Below are positions 9,194 to 17,699 of a DNA stretch of 64,000 bases, piece after piece. The DNA lies in NCBI GenBank assembly GCA_943789365.1, contig CALSTV010000001.1, positions 1,612,001-1,676,000 on the forward strand. Reading direction: 5' to 3'. Source of the DNA: an uncultured Flavobacteriaceae bacterium. GTDB taxonomy: Bacteria; Bacteroidota; Bacteroidia; Flavobacteriales; Flavobacteriaceae. A program made the translations under genes and the position numbers. Position 1 is the first letter of the stretch. Each line of letters starts with the position of its first letter. Under the pieces are notes generated by a model. That model was not told the origin of the DNA. It searched no databases and saw nothing but the letters and a program-made list of their open reading frames with translations.

Positions 9194-9201
9194 TATTTTT
9201 G
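9194..9201 (+). promoter_or_regulatory. -7 box (TATTTTTG) for desaturase
   Basis: TAnnTTTG match 18 bp before the ATG at 9220. It overlaps the upstream in-frame TTG at 9199, which argues against that TTG being the start codon. Confidence 0.45.
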
Positions 9202-9219
9202 CCAACTGAAATACACCGT

Positions 9220-10311
9220 ATGAAAAAATTAAATTTTTCTAGAATTGACAATGCAAAGTTTTTCCGAACTTTGAACAAAAGAGTCAATAGCTATTTTAAA
9301 GACAACAAGATTGCCCGTACAGGCAACTGGAAATTGTATAGCAAAGCGGTACTTATGTTTGCCTTGTTTTTTATTCCTTTTGCCGTTATTTTAACAGTCT
9401 CTCTGCCCGAATGGGCCCTATTGCTTTTAGCAATTATAAGTGGTGTTGGCATGGCAGGTGTTGGAATGAATGTGATGCACGACAGCAATCACGAATCCTT
9501 TTCAAGCAAAAAATGGGTGAATAAATTGATGGGAAGTAGTATGTACATCCTCGCTGGAAATGTATACAATTGGAAAGTACAACACAATGTACTACACCAT
9601 ACATTTACCAATATCAAAGGCCATGATGAAGATATAGACGCAGGAAGAATTATACGCTTTTCCAAACATTCCAAATGGTTAAAAATTCACCACCTACAAA
9701 AATATTATTCTATTTTTATATATGGCTTACTGACGATTAACTGGGCAATTACAACAGATGTAAAACAAATGCGTCGTTATCTTAAAAAAGGACTTTCGTA
9801 TGGTGAATTTCCAAATCCAACTGTACAATGGATTATTTTGGTCATCACAAAACTAATGTATTATTCTTTTTGGGTGGTGCTGCCAATAGTGGTTTTAGAC
9901 ATTTCTTGGTGGAAAGTATTGATTGGTTTTTTTGCGATGCATTATACTGCTGGACTTATTTTAAGTTTGGTTTTTCAATTGGCACATGTGGTTCCAAATA
10001 CGGATATGCCTTTGCCAGATAAAGACGGAAATCTAGAACATACTTGGGCAATACACCAACTGTATACAACGTCTAACTTTGCACCAAACAATAAATTTGT
10101 AACCTTTTGTACTGGCGGTCTCAACCACCAGGTCGAACATCATATATTTCCACATATTTCTCATATTCATTATGAAAAACTAGCCAAAATAGTGAAAGCA
10201 ACCACCAAGGAATTTAACCTGCCTTACCACGAATACAAAACTATGGGTAAAGCACTCGTGGAACATTTTAGTCAATTAAAAACGCTGGGCGTAAATCCCG
10301 CTTATCATTAA
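9220..10311 (+). CDS. Membrane fatty acid desaturase
   Basis: 363 residues from the ATG at 9220; an in-frame TTG at 9199 is rejected because it overlaps the -7 box. It has the three histidine boxes of membrane di-iron desaturases: HDSNH (H87, H91), HNVLHH (H122, H126, H127) and HQVEHH near residue 305. Paired hydrophobic helices lie at about 43-85 and 190-245. The spacing and HQVEHH box fit acyl-lipid/acyl-CoA front-end-like desaturases, so it probably desaturates membrane lipid acyl chains. Regiospecificity cannot be read from sequence. Monocistronic. Confidence 0.93.
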   Translation: MKKLNFSRIDNAKFFRTLNKRVNSYFKDNKIARTGNWKLYSKAVLMFALFFIPFAVILTVSLPEWALLLLAIISGVGMAGVGMNVMHDSNHESFSSKKWVNKLMGSSMYILAGNVYNWKVQHNVLHHTFTNIKGHDEDIDAGRIIRFSKHSKWLKIHHLQKYYSIFIYGLLTINWAITTDVKQMRRYLKKGLSYGEFPNPTVQWIILVITKLMYYSFWVVLPIVVLDISWWKVLIGFFAMHYTAGLILSLVFQLAHVVPNTDMPLPDKDGNLEHTWAIHQLYTTSNFAPNNKFVTFCTGGLNHQVEHHIFPHISHIHYEKLAKIVKATTKEFNLPYHEYKTMGKALVEHFSQLKTLGVNPAYH

Positions 10312-10380
10312 TATCTTTTTGAGAAAACAAGGCACAAATTCAATGTTGATATTTTCTCTTCAAATCAATAATTAGTAACA

Positions 10381-11565
10381 ATGAAACAATTATCAAACAG
10401 AATTAACAGTCTACCTACTTCTGCAACCTTAGCCATGGCTGCAAAGGCAAGAGAATTGAAAGAACAAGGAAAAAACATCATTAGTTTGAGTTTAGGAGAG
10501 CCAGATTTCAATACTCCTGATTTTATAAAAGACGCTGCAATTCAAGCGGTAAACGACAATTACAATTCCTATACACCTGTAAATGGATATTTAGAGTTAC
10601 GCGAATCTATCTGCAAAAAATTCAAAAGAGACAACAATCTTTCGTACAACCCAAATCAAATTGTGGTTTCTACGGGAGCTAAACAATCTATTGCAAACAT
10701 TGCACAAGTATTATTAAATCCTGGTGATGAGGTATTGTTACCTGCTCCATACTGGGTAAGTTATTCTGCCATCTCTGTATTATCAGAAGCTACTTTTGTT
10801 GAAATCCCTTCTTCCATTGATACCGATTTTAAAATTACACCTGAGCAATTAGAAGCGGCAATCACGCCAAAGTCGAAATTGATCTTTTTCAATTCGCCTA
10901 ACAACCCTAGTGGAACTATATACTCAGAAGAAGAATACAGAGCTTTAGCCAAAGTACTAGAGAAACATCCTCAAATCTTCGTGGTTTCTGACGAAATTTA
11001 CGAGCACATCAATTACGGGGCTGGAAACTTTAGTTTTGCTGCTATTGAAAGCATGTATGACAGAACCATTACGGTTAATGGTGTTGCCAAAGCATTTGCT
11101 ATGACCGGTTGGAGAATTGGTTATATCGGCGCTCCTGAGTGGATTGCCAAAGCTTGTAATAAATTACAAGGGCAAATTACTTCTGGTGCCAACTGTATTG
11201 CACAACGCGCAACCATCACTGCCTTAGATGCTCCTGTGACCAAAATTGGTTATATGGTGGAAGAGTTCCATAAACGTCGTGATATGGTTTTAGATTTATT
11301 AGGAAAAGTAAAAGGCTTTAAATTGAACAAACCAGAAGGTGCATTTTATGTTTTCCCAGATATTTCTTACTTCTTTGGAAAAACCATCAAAGGTCAAAAA
11401 ATAAAAACCGCATCTGATTTTTCAATGTTGTTGTTAGAACACGCAAATGTGGCCACTGTTACAGGAGAAGCTTTTGGAGCTCCAGATTGTATCCGTATGT
11501 CTTATGCTGCTTCTGAAGAGCAAATTAGAGAGGCCATTGCAAATATTAAAAAGGTGGTTGGATAA
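10381..11565 (+). CDS. PLP-dependent aminotransferase class I (aspartate aminotransferase-like)
   Basis: 394 residues, fold type I. Signatures: SLSLGEPDFNTPDF near the N-terminus; the PAPYWVSY segment; NSPNNPSGT; the VVSDEIYEHINYG motif with the Asp/Tyr pair that contacts the PLP ring; and the Schiff-base lysine in NGVAKAFAMTGWRIGY (about residue 238). The RMSYA element near the end includes the substrate-carboxylate arginine. Most likely aspartate/2-oxoglutarate transamination, though related enzymes use aromatic substrates. It is followed by a terminator. Confidence 0.93.
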   Translation: MKQLSNRINSLPTSATLAMAAKARELKEQGKNIISLSLGEPDFNTPDFIKDAAIQAVNDNYNSYTPVNGYLELRESICKKFKRDNNLSYNPNQIVVSTGAKQSIANIAQVLLNPGDEVLLPAPYWVSYSAISVLSEATFVEIPSSIDTDFKITPEQLEAAITPKSKLIFFNSPNNPSGTIYSEEEYRALAKVLEKHPQIFVVSDEIYEHINYGAGNFSFAAIESMYDRTITVNGVAKAFAMTGWRIGYIGAPEWIAKACNKLQGQITSGANCIAQRATITALDAPVTKIGYMVEEFHKRRDMVLDLLGKVKGFKLNKPEGAFYVFPDISYFFGKTIKGQKIKTASDFSMLLLEHANVATVTGEAFGAPDCIRMSYAASEEQIREAIANIKKVVG

Positions 11566-11589
11566 GAATTTATTCGATACTCAAAACGC

Positions 11590-11626
11590 AAAATCTCATA
11601 TCAGAAATGGTATGAGATTTTTTTTA
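11590..11626 (+). terminator. Rho-independent terminator after aminotransferase
   Basis: Perfect 11-bp stem AAAATCTCATA (11590-11600) / TATGAGATTTT (11611-11621), loop of 10, then a T run. Confidence 0.85.
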
Positions 11627-11790
11627 CTCCTTTAGGACATGAATACTCTAATACTCAAAATCGCTTGTTCAAAAATCAAAGAAAAAAGTCTCTACAATCA
11701 ACAAATCACAATTTTTATTATAACTATAAATAATTTACTACTTTTATAAAAAATTGAAACAAAAGATCCCGGAACACACCACTTAATAAG

Positions 11791-12129
11791 ATGCCTGAAA
11801 ACAAAACTATTTCTGAACACGAAACACGTTTACACGAAACACGTTTACACGAAACAAAAAACAGAATCCGCAAAAAGAAAAAAACGTTTTCATATATATT
11901 AGGTGTTATTGTCCTTGTTTTTGTAGCCGCGTTCAATATAGAAAATTATATAGATGAACCCATTTTTGCAAACCATTTAGATTCTATTCAAATTTTGCTC
12001 CTTGTTTTTGTAAGCTGTATCTTCTTATTTGTCTTCTGGCACCTATTTAGCATTATACTATTGAAAAAAAGGGCCAATAAAATTAAAAAAGACATCTATA
12101 AGCATATGAAACTTTCCTCAGATCGATAA
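11791..12129 (+). CDS. Small two-TM membrane protein of unknown function
   Basis: 112 residues, family not recognised. A polar N-terminus contains an internal 15-bp tandem duplication giving HETRLHETRLHET (residues 10-22). A Lys/Arg cluster (28-34) precedes TM1 at about 36-52; TM2 lies at about 68-92, with a basic C-terminus. The charge pattern predicts both ends in the cytoplasm. No partner genes are adjacent, and the flanking 160-190 bp show no clear promoter or terminator. Confidence 0.6.
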   Translation: MPENKTISEHETRLHETRLHETKNRIRKKKKTFSYILGVIVLVFVAAFNIENYIDEPIFANHLDSIQILLLVFVSCIFLFVFWHLFSIILLKKRANKIKKDIYKHMKLSSDR

Positions 12130-12320
12130 ATCTTCATTACTCCGCTCTGTAGTTTACACATAGAAAGTCCAATCTAATTTACTTTACCAGTTCATTTCAT
12201 ATCCTTAAAAATAGGGAGAACAATATTTCCTAGATTTTGGGGATTGTGTGGTTCATTCTTTCCTTATACATTTGTATAGACAACAAACAGAAGTTGTTTA
12301 TACCCCTAATAGCAGTACTC

Positions 12321-12710
12321 ATGAAAAAAATTTACCCCTTGATTTTCATAGTATTTTTATCAGTATTGATTTCGCCCTTGGCGAAATCAACTGCTGGTAA
12401 AAATAATTTTCTTCTTAATCCCAACACAATTTACAACAGCATATACGCCTCTGGAGCGTATTTAGATGGTTATTCGAAATCTATTGAAATTTCCCCCAAT
12501 CCGGTTGTCCAAGATTTACACATCTGTAATCGTTCAGATGATACCATTCAAAAAATAACATTACATAATATTTCCGGTGAACAGTTGAAGTGTTTTAAAC
12601 CTTCCGACACAAAAATTCACCTTGCGGACATACCTACCGGCATGTACTATATCAAAATTGCTACCGACAACGGAACAAATACAAGGAAATTCATTAAAAG
12701 TGAATCCTAA
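12321..12710 (+). CDS. Minimal secreted protein: signal peptide plus T9SS sorting domain
   Basis: 129 residues from the ATG at 12321; an upstream in-frame start at 12237 would only add a hydrophobic, non-coding-looking extension. A Sec signal peptide lies at about 1-22 (MKKIYPLIFIVFLSVLISPL). A spacer of about 30 residues comes next, then a type IX secretion C-terminal sorting domain: ISPNPVVQDLHI, ITLHNISGEQL, IPTGMYYIKI and a final RKFIKSE strand. There is no room for a catalytic or binding domain, so this is either a tiny surface peptide or the shrunken remnant of a larger secreted protein. It lies next to the debris at the left edge of the PUL. Confidence 0.65.
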   Translation: MKKIYPLIFIVFLSVLISPLAKSTAGKNNFLLNPNTIYNSIYASGAYLDGYSKSIEISPNPVVQDLHICNRSDDTIQKITLHNISGEQLKCFKPSDTKIHLADIPTGMYYIKIATDNGTNTRKFIKSES

Positions 12711-12766
12711 AAAGAGTAAAGACACCAGCTGCCCATGGCGCGCAAGAAAGCTATTCTATACATAGT

Positions 12767-12914
12767 AGAGCACCTCGACATCTCCATCAAATCGGTAGAA
12801 ACCCATATTACCAAAGCCTACTCCATCATTAAAAAGAATCTAAAATCCAAAATGAAGGTGATGCTTTTTATGATCTACAATTGGTTCTCTGGAAAGTGTT
12901 TTAAAATTGGCTAG
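12767..12914 (+). pseudogene. Truncated ECF sigma factor C-terminus
   Basis: Copy of the last about 49 codons of the sigma gene at 27856-28461, from the helix-turn-helix region (EHLDISIKSVE) to the stop. Two substitutions change protein: Ala to Thr in SVEAHIT and Asp to Gly at the last residue. There is no N-terminal half and no start codon, so it cannot make a working sigma factor. Confidence 0.88.
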
Positions 12915-13047
12915 TAACTAGAATACAGCTAAAAAATTAGTATCCTTAAGGTCCTATTCATTTCACTATCTTTGGTACAAACACAACAGCTCAATGAAAT
13001 ATAGTTTTTATTATTTTATTGCCTTCCTGGTTTTAACGGGTTGTAAA
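12767..13047. repeat. 281-bp direct repeat, left copy (flanks PUL)
   Basis: Matches 28314-28594 at 277 of 281 positions by direct reading (mismatches at 12785, 12801, 12910, 12975), same orientation, 15,547 bp apart. It contains the 3' end of the ECF sigma gene, the sigma-DUF255 intergenic promoter and the first 18 codons of the DUF255 gene. The right copy is embedded in the two intact genes, so the left copy is the duplicate. Confidence 0.95.
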
Positions 13048-13092
13048 AGACACCACTGCACATCAACAATTACAGGTTACCGATTTTTTTAA
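12994..13092 (+). pseudogene. Truncated 5' end of DUF255 lipoprotein gene
   Basis: Copy of the first 18 codons of the gene at 28541 (lipoprotein signal peptide ending in VLTGCK), then unrelated sequence and a stop after 32 codons. The promoter -7 box TATCTTTG (12967-12974) was copied too, so a short transcript and lipopeptide are possible. Confidence 0.8.
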
Positions 13093-13098
13093 TGGTTT

Positions 13099-13296
13099 TT
13101 GGAGAAAGACAAGATTGAAAACAATCAATCATCTTCCAAAATATTTGGCATTCAGGATACACCTTTTTGGTTCTATGTAAATATCAATTCGAAAAGTAAT
13201 TGCTCTAAAATTTTCTATTTAGATTACCCTTTGACAGATTATATCGATTTGTATCAAACAGAAAATCAACACACTCTGTCAAAGGATATCTATTAA
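13099..13296 (+). pseudogene. Fragment resembling a 7TMR-DISM extracellular domain
   Basis: 65 codons open from a TTG, with FWFYVNINSKSNCSKIFYLD and DYIDLYQTEN. This pattern (aromatic-F-x-hydrophobic-N-x-S..., hydrophobic strand, then D-x-hydrophobic-LY) resembles the 7TMR-DISMED2 sensor domain of Bacteroidota two-component proteins. Nothing else of such a receptor is present and a stop lies immediately upstream, so I read it as a remnant. The family assignment is by eye only. Confidence 0.3.
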
Positions 13297-13333
13297 AAAT
13301 AGCGGAAAGAAAACAAGTCTCCATCCGCTATTT
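13291..13333 (-). terminator. Terminator at the end of the PUL operon
   Basis: Stem AAATAGCGGA (13297-13306) / TCCGCTATTT (13324-13333) with a 17-base loop. Read on the minus strand it is followed by a T run, placing it 54 bp after the stop of the last PUL gene. Confidence 0.6.
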
Positions 13334-13386
13334 ATAAGATATTCAAAAACAGATTACAATCTCTCTGCTATTTGAAAACACTTCTC

Positions 13387-15303
13387 TTAATTTACAAATA
13401 CTCTTTCCACCTGAACCCTGTCCTGCTGCATTATCTTAACAAGATACATTCCTGATGGAAATTGCATATTAATTTTAGTAGTAGGGAGGTCCTTCGTTTC
13501 TATTCTACGGAGCACTTTCCCTTGTAAGTTACACACTTCAATTTTAGTGAATACATTATCTTCTAACCCAACTATTTCAAGTTCCTTTCCTTGCTCAACA
13601 GGGTTAGGAAACACGCCTGTTGTCGACGTTGAAGAAGTAGCCTGATTGACATCCAAGTCACCTGTAACATTTTGAGTCTTTTGCCCCAAATTAGAACTAA
13701 AACTAAACCAATTCAAATTCCATGATCTTCTTGTATCTAAAATTTTAAGGGTATGAATTCCCACAGATAAATCAACTGTGGCAGAAACAGATTGCCAACT
13801 TTGCCAACCTCCTGTGTTGGGAACAGTTGTAGTAGCCAATACGTTACCATCTTCCTGAATTTGTATCTTACTACCGCTTTGAGGGGTCGCCACCCTGTAT
13901 GTCACAATATGGCTACCTGCAGTTCCTACGTTTACTTCATATTCCATCCAATCATTTTTAACAATGCCACCTACATCCAGTCCTCCTCCCGTGTCATAAC
14001 AGGACTCCGTTACAACACCACTCATAGTACAATAATCTTCTGCTTCAATAGTTCCCAGAATGGCAAATGTTGTACACCCACTAGTGCCTGTTACCGTAAT
14101 ATTAACGGAAGCGGAAGTAGTGATAGCCCCTTGATCATCTGTGGCTACTGCTTCCAAAGTATAACTTCCTGCCACTACATTATTCCAGGCATAACTATAT
14201 GGGCTAGAGGTATTTTCTCCCAATAAGTTTCCATTTTGATAAAATTGCACTTTGGCAATCGTTCCATCACTATCCGAGGCGTTCGCATCAATAACTACTA
14301 CAGCCGGTTCGCTAAAACTAGCGTTGTTATTGGGAGAAACAATGCTTACGGAAGGATTATTATTTATGGGTCCGGAACCTCCTCCTGCGTAATAATGCGC
14401 ACCTAAATCTTCCCAACTCGAATTTACGCTGCTGTTATAGTCGTCTAATGACCAAATGTCTCCTGTATTGATATCTGCAATATACAAGTCATAGCCTCCG
14501 TCTCCTCCGCTTCTGGTACTCGACAACACTACGTATTGAGAACCTACTGGCGTAGCGTCCGAATAATCGGAATTGGCATCATTAAATGGTAAATAAACCG
14601 GTGTTGGATTTGAAAAATATTTTAAATACAATTGATCGTGCAAATTCGTTGTACTTACCCAACCCGTATAAAAGAAGGACTGACTATCTCTAACAATAGG
14701 ATAGTATTCCTGGTAGTTTGCCTGTGCAACAAGAGCCTGGTTATTCGTTCCGTCAACATTTATGCTGTAAATATCTGACCCTGCACCAACTCCAGGTGCG
14801 TATAATATTTTGGTGCCATCTGTGGTATAATAGGGCATTGATTCTTCTATACTCGGCGTATTGGTAACATTGTTTAAAATGGTTCCCGTCAAATCCATCT
14901 CTTTGATATCATTGTCCGATTTAAAGACAATTTTTGTCCCGTCAGGCGAAAATTTTGGGTCTTCATCACGCCCACCTCCATTGGTCAGGTTTACAGGCTC
15001 TCCTCCTCCAACTGTCCAAAGAAAAATATCCCAGTTTCTCTGCCCTTTTTTCTTATCTCCCATAAATACAATCTTAGTTCCGTCAGGCGAGAACACACCA
15101 TTCATTTCATGGTCGATATTCCAACCAGAACTAATATTGGTTACAGAGTTATCGGATAAATCAAGAATAAATAATTCACTATCCCAATTGTCATAACCGG
15201 AGTAGGAATGATACAGAATTTTACCATTGATTGCGGGCGCATTTTGTCCGTAAAAATTGGTAAATAATAATAATGTCAAAAAAGTTAATAATCCATTTTT
15301 CAT
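13387..15303 (-). CDS. Secreted PD40/TolB-like, Ig-like, CBM6 protein with T9SS sorting domain
   Basis: 638 residues. Signal peptide 1-19. A beta-propeller-like region at about 25-310 has WD40-like PD40 repeats (FSPDGTKIVFMGDKK, FSPDGTKIVFKSDND, YYTTDGTKILYAPG). An Ig-like domain at about 318-405 (PSVSIVSPNNNASF, then VATDDQGAITTSASVNITV) is followed by a CBM6-like carbohydrate-binding module at about 410-545 (IEAEDYCTMSG, GGWQSWQSVSATVDL, IHTLKILD) and a T9SS sorting domain at about 565-638 (VFPNPVEQGKELEI, PSGMYLVKIMQ). Last gene of the PUL; probably a cell-surface or released glycan-binding protein. No hydrolase domain is apparent. Confidence 0.88.
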   Translation of the reverse strand: MKNGLLTFLTLLLFTNFYGQNAPAINGKILYHSYSGYDNWDSELFILDLSDNSVTNISSGWNIDHEMNGVFSPDGTKIVFMGDKKKGQRNWDIFLWTVGGGEPVNLTNGGGRDEDPKFSPDGTKIVFKSDNDIKEMDLTGTILNNVTNTPSIEESMPYYTTDGTKILYAPGVGAGSDIYSINVDGTNNQALVAQANYQEYYPIVRDSQSFFYTGWVSTTNLHDQLYLKYFSNPTPVYLPFNDANSDYSDATPVGSQYVVLSSTRSGGDGGYDLYIADINTGDIWSLDDYNSSVNSSWEDLGAHYYAGGGSGPINNNPSVSIVSPNNNASFSEPAVVVIDANASDSDGTIAKVQFYQNGNLLGENTSSPYSYAWNNVVAGSYTLEAVATDDQGAITTSASVNITVTGTSGCTTFAILGTIEAEDYCTMSGVVTESCYDTGGGLDVGGIVKNDWMEYEVNVGTAGSHIVTYRVATPQSGSKIQIQEDGNVLATTTVPNTGGWQSWQSVSATVDLSVGIHTLKILDTRRSWNLNWFSFSSNLGQKTQNVTGDLDVNQATSSTSTTGVFPNPVEQGKELEIVGLEDNVFTKIEVCNLQGKVLRRIETKDLPTTKINMQFPSGMYLVKIMQQDRVQVERVFVN

Positions 15304-15326
15304 AATAAATTAGGTTTAAGTTAGTA

Positions 15327-17669
15327 TTACAAAACGATAATTTCATCTATAAATGTCCACCCCTTTTCATTTGTATTTTCATTGGATGCATTGGCAACCT
15401 TAACTTTTATATAGTTTGTTTGACCCCCATCACATTTTTTCGCAAGGGTTTTAATTACAATTTCATTATTCAGCGTAGCATCATTTTCAAAACTTGCCAA
15501 CAAGCTATAATCCATATTATTTGGTGATGTGAAAATTTCGACCTTCCGGGGCAATAAAATTTGATTCTTTCTGTCTACCAAAAAGCGAAGCGAAATTTGG
15601 GTTACAGATATTTGCTCCTTTAAATCCACCACAAATTCAACAGGTTCATCAAACCAGCCTTGCCACTTTCTATCGTCGAAAGCTGAGGATCCCCAACGTT
15701 GGTCTACCAGTCCGTACAGGCCTCCTGAATTGTATTTCTCCGTATAGCGATTTGTATAGGTCACCTTCTTTCCAAAAACTTTGTTGGTGTGCAATTGTAT
15801 ACTGTCTGCAAATACAGCTCCAACTGGTTCATTTTGTACAAATGCCTGCGCTTTAACAATCGTATTGCTGGTAATTGAGAGGGGTGTTGTATAATATTTC
15901 GAATCTTTATTTGGTAGGTTACCATCCGTCGTATATCGAATTTCAGTACCTTCAAATTCATTGAACAGACGTAGCTCCAACTTTTTTTGGTTTGGATTGA
16001 ATTGTAACTCCGATCGCAATTTATAAGCACTTTTGGCATAGTTGACATTCATAAAGTCAAAACGTTGCATCATCAGTTCCACTCTTTTGGAGAAATTCGC
16101 CCAGTTCTTTTGTTCGTCTTTTATCCAAACCGATTCTGCAAGCGCCAACAATCGTGGGAATACCATATATTGAACGTGTTTGTAATTGGGCATATATTCG
16201 GTCCAAACATTTGCCTGGCCTCCTAATACATAGTGTTGGTGTTTTTTGTCCAATTCTTTTGGTATCGGAGTGAATTCATATACCTTACTCAAGGGTAAAT
16301 AACCACCAATGGCTAAAGGTTCTGAAAATTTCGCTGCCTGGTAATAATCAAAATAGACATAGGTATTAGGACTCATAACAACTGGGTGTTCTTGTTCAGC
16401 TGCTTCTATTCCTCCTTTTTCACCTCTCCAACTCATCACTACTGCACCGTCTGCCAATCCTCCTTCCATGATTTCGTCCCAGCCAATCATTATTTTGTTT
16501 TTCGATTGCAGGTAATTTGCAAAATGTTTGATCATATAACTTTGCAGTGCTTCTACATCATGAAGATTCTCATTTTTCATCTTCAACTGACAATGCTTAC
16601 AGTGCTTCCAGTTGGTTTTAGTGGCTTCATCACCACCTATATGGATGTATTGTGAAGGAAATAAAGCAACTACCTCGTCCAAAACATCTTGAATAAATGT
16701 ATAGGTCGACTCTTTGCCGGCGCAATAAATTTCGGTAATTGGCCATACGCCTCCTGAGGGTACTTGTATTTGTTCTCCTTTACAAGATAAAAAAGGATAG
16801 GCAGCGATAGCACTCATTACATGGGCAGGAATTTCAATTTCCGGAACCACCGTAATGTATTTAGATTGGGCATAGGCGACCACTTCTTTGATTTGTTTTT
16901 GGGTATAAAAGCCTCCAAAAGTTGCCTTTTCATCGCGCCCGGGCGTGTCTCTTTTGTTCCAATGCTTTTCTTCTTGATTTACTCTCCAAGCACCGACTTC
17001 TGTAAGTTTCGGGTATTTTTTGATTTCAATTCGCCATCCCTGGTCGTCTACCAAATGCCAATGAAAGGTGTTCAATTTCAGAAAAGACATCAAATCAATA
17101 AGGTCTTTTACTTCAGCTACACTAAAGAAATGTCTAGATACGTCGAGCATCATGCCTCTCCATTGAAAAGCAGGTGCATCGGTAATTTCTAGTTCTGACA
17201 GAATGATTTCGTCTTTCGTATAAGCATTCGCCCTTTCGATTTCTTCCGGTAATAATTGGCGAAGACTTTGCATGCCGTAAAAAAAACCAGCGTTTGAGGA
17301 TGCTTTGATTTTTATATGTGTCTTATCAATACATATTTGATAGGCTTCTTTCGCCAGGTTTTGATCGGTTACAAATTGAATATCGGCCTTTGTATTCCCA
17401 CCTACAACCACTGTGGTTTTCCAATTGGCAGCCTTGTTAATTTTGTCGGACAAATATGCTGCAATCCTATATTGTTCACTATTTTCAGTAACAAAAACAC
17501 TTGATTTGTGTAAGGTAAAGTATGCTTTTTTAATGACTGTTTTTTGCACCTGTGGAATGATGGCCACTTCTTTTATGCACAGGTTTTTGCGCTCACAGGA
17601 ACTAAAAAAAAGAATGAAAACTAAAAGGATAGTTGACAATATATTCTTGTTGATTTTCTTAGTTTTCAT
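15327..17669 (-). CDS. GH20 beta-N-acetylhexosaminidase, lipoprotein (multi-domain)
   Basis: 780 residues. Lipobox FFSSC with C25. GH20b N-terminal domain at about 35-165, then the GH20 TIM barrel at about 168-500 with TFHWHLVDDQGWRIEIKKYP, EIEIPAHVMSAI and the catalytic Asp-Glu pair D347-E348 in HIGGDEAT, as expected for substrate-assisted catalysis. A chitobiase/hexosaminidase C-terminal domain lies at about 560-625 (TEIRYTTDGNLPN), then a discoidin-like sugar-binding domain at about 645-780. It removes terminal GlcNAc/GalNAc. The C-terminal module suggests polymer or glycoconjugate targeting. The lipoprotein sorting suggests an envelope location. Confidence 0.95.
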   Translation of the reverse strand: MKTKKINKNILSTILLVFILFFSSCERKNLCIKEVAIIPQVQKTVIKKAYFTLHKSSVFVTENSEQYRIAAYLSDKINKAANWKTTVVVGGNTKADIQFVTDQNLAKEAYQICIDKTHIKIKASSNAGFFYGMQSLRQLLPEEIERANAYTKDEIILSELEITDAPAFQWRGMMLDVSRHFFSVAEVKDLIDLMSFLKLNTFHWHLVDDQGWRIEIKKYPKLTEVGAWRVNQEEKHWNKRDTPGRDEKATFGGFYTQKQIKEVVAYAQSKYITVVPEIEIPAHVMSAIAAYPFLSCKGEQIQVPSGGVWPITEIYCAGKESTYTFIQDVLDEVVALFPSQYIHIGGDEATKTNWKHCKHCQLKMKNENLHDVEALQSYMIKHFANYLQSKNKIMIGWDEIMEGGLADGAVVMSWRGEKGGIEAAEQEHPVVMSPNTYVYFDYYQAAKFSEPLAIGGYLPLSKVYEFTPIPKELDKKHQHYVLGGQANVWTEYMPNYKHVQYMVFPRLLALAESVWIKDEQKNWANFSKRVELMMQRFDFMNVNYAKSAYKLRSELQFNPNQKKLELRLFNEFEGTEIRYTTDGNLPNKDSKYYTTPLSITSNTIVKAQAFVQNEPVGAVFADSIQLHTNKVFGKKVTYTNRYTEKYNSGGLYGLVDQRWGSSAFDDRKWQGWFDEPVEFVVDLKEQISVTQISLRFLVDRKNQILLPRKVEIFTSPNNMDYSLLASFENDATLNNEIVIKTLAKKCDGGQTNYIKVKVANASNENTNEKGWTFIDEIIVL

Positions 17670-17699
17670 TCTTTTTACTTTCTACTTAATTAATTTGTA

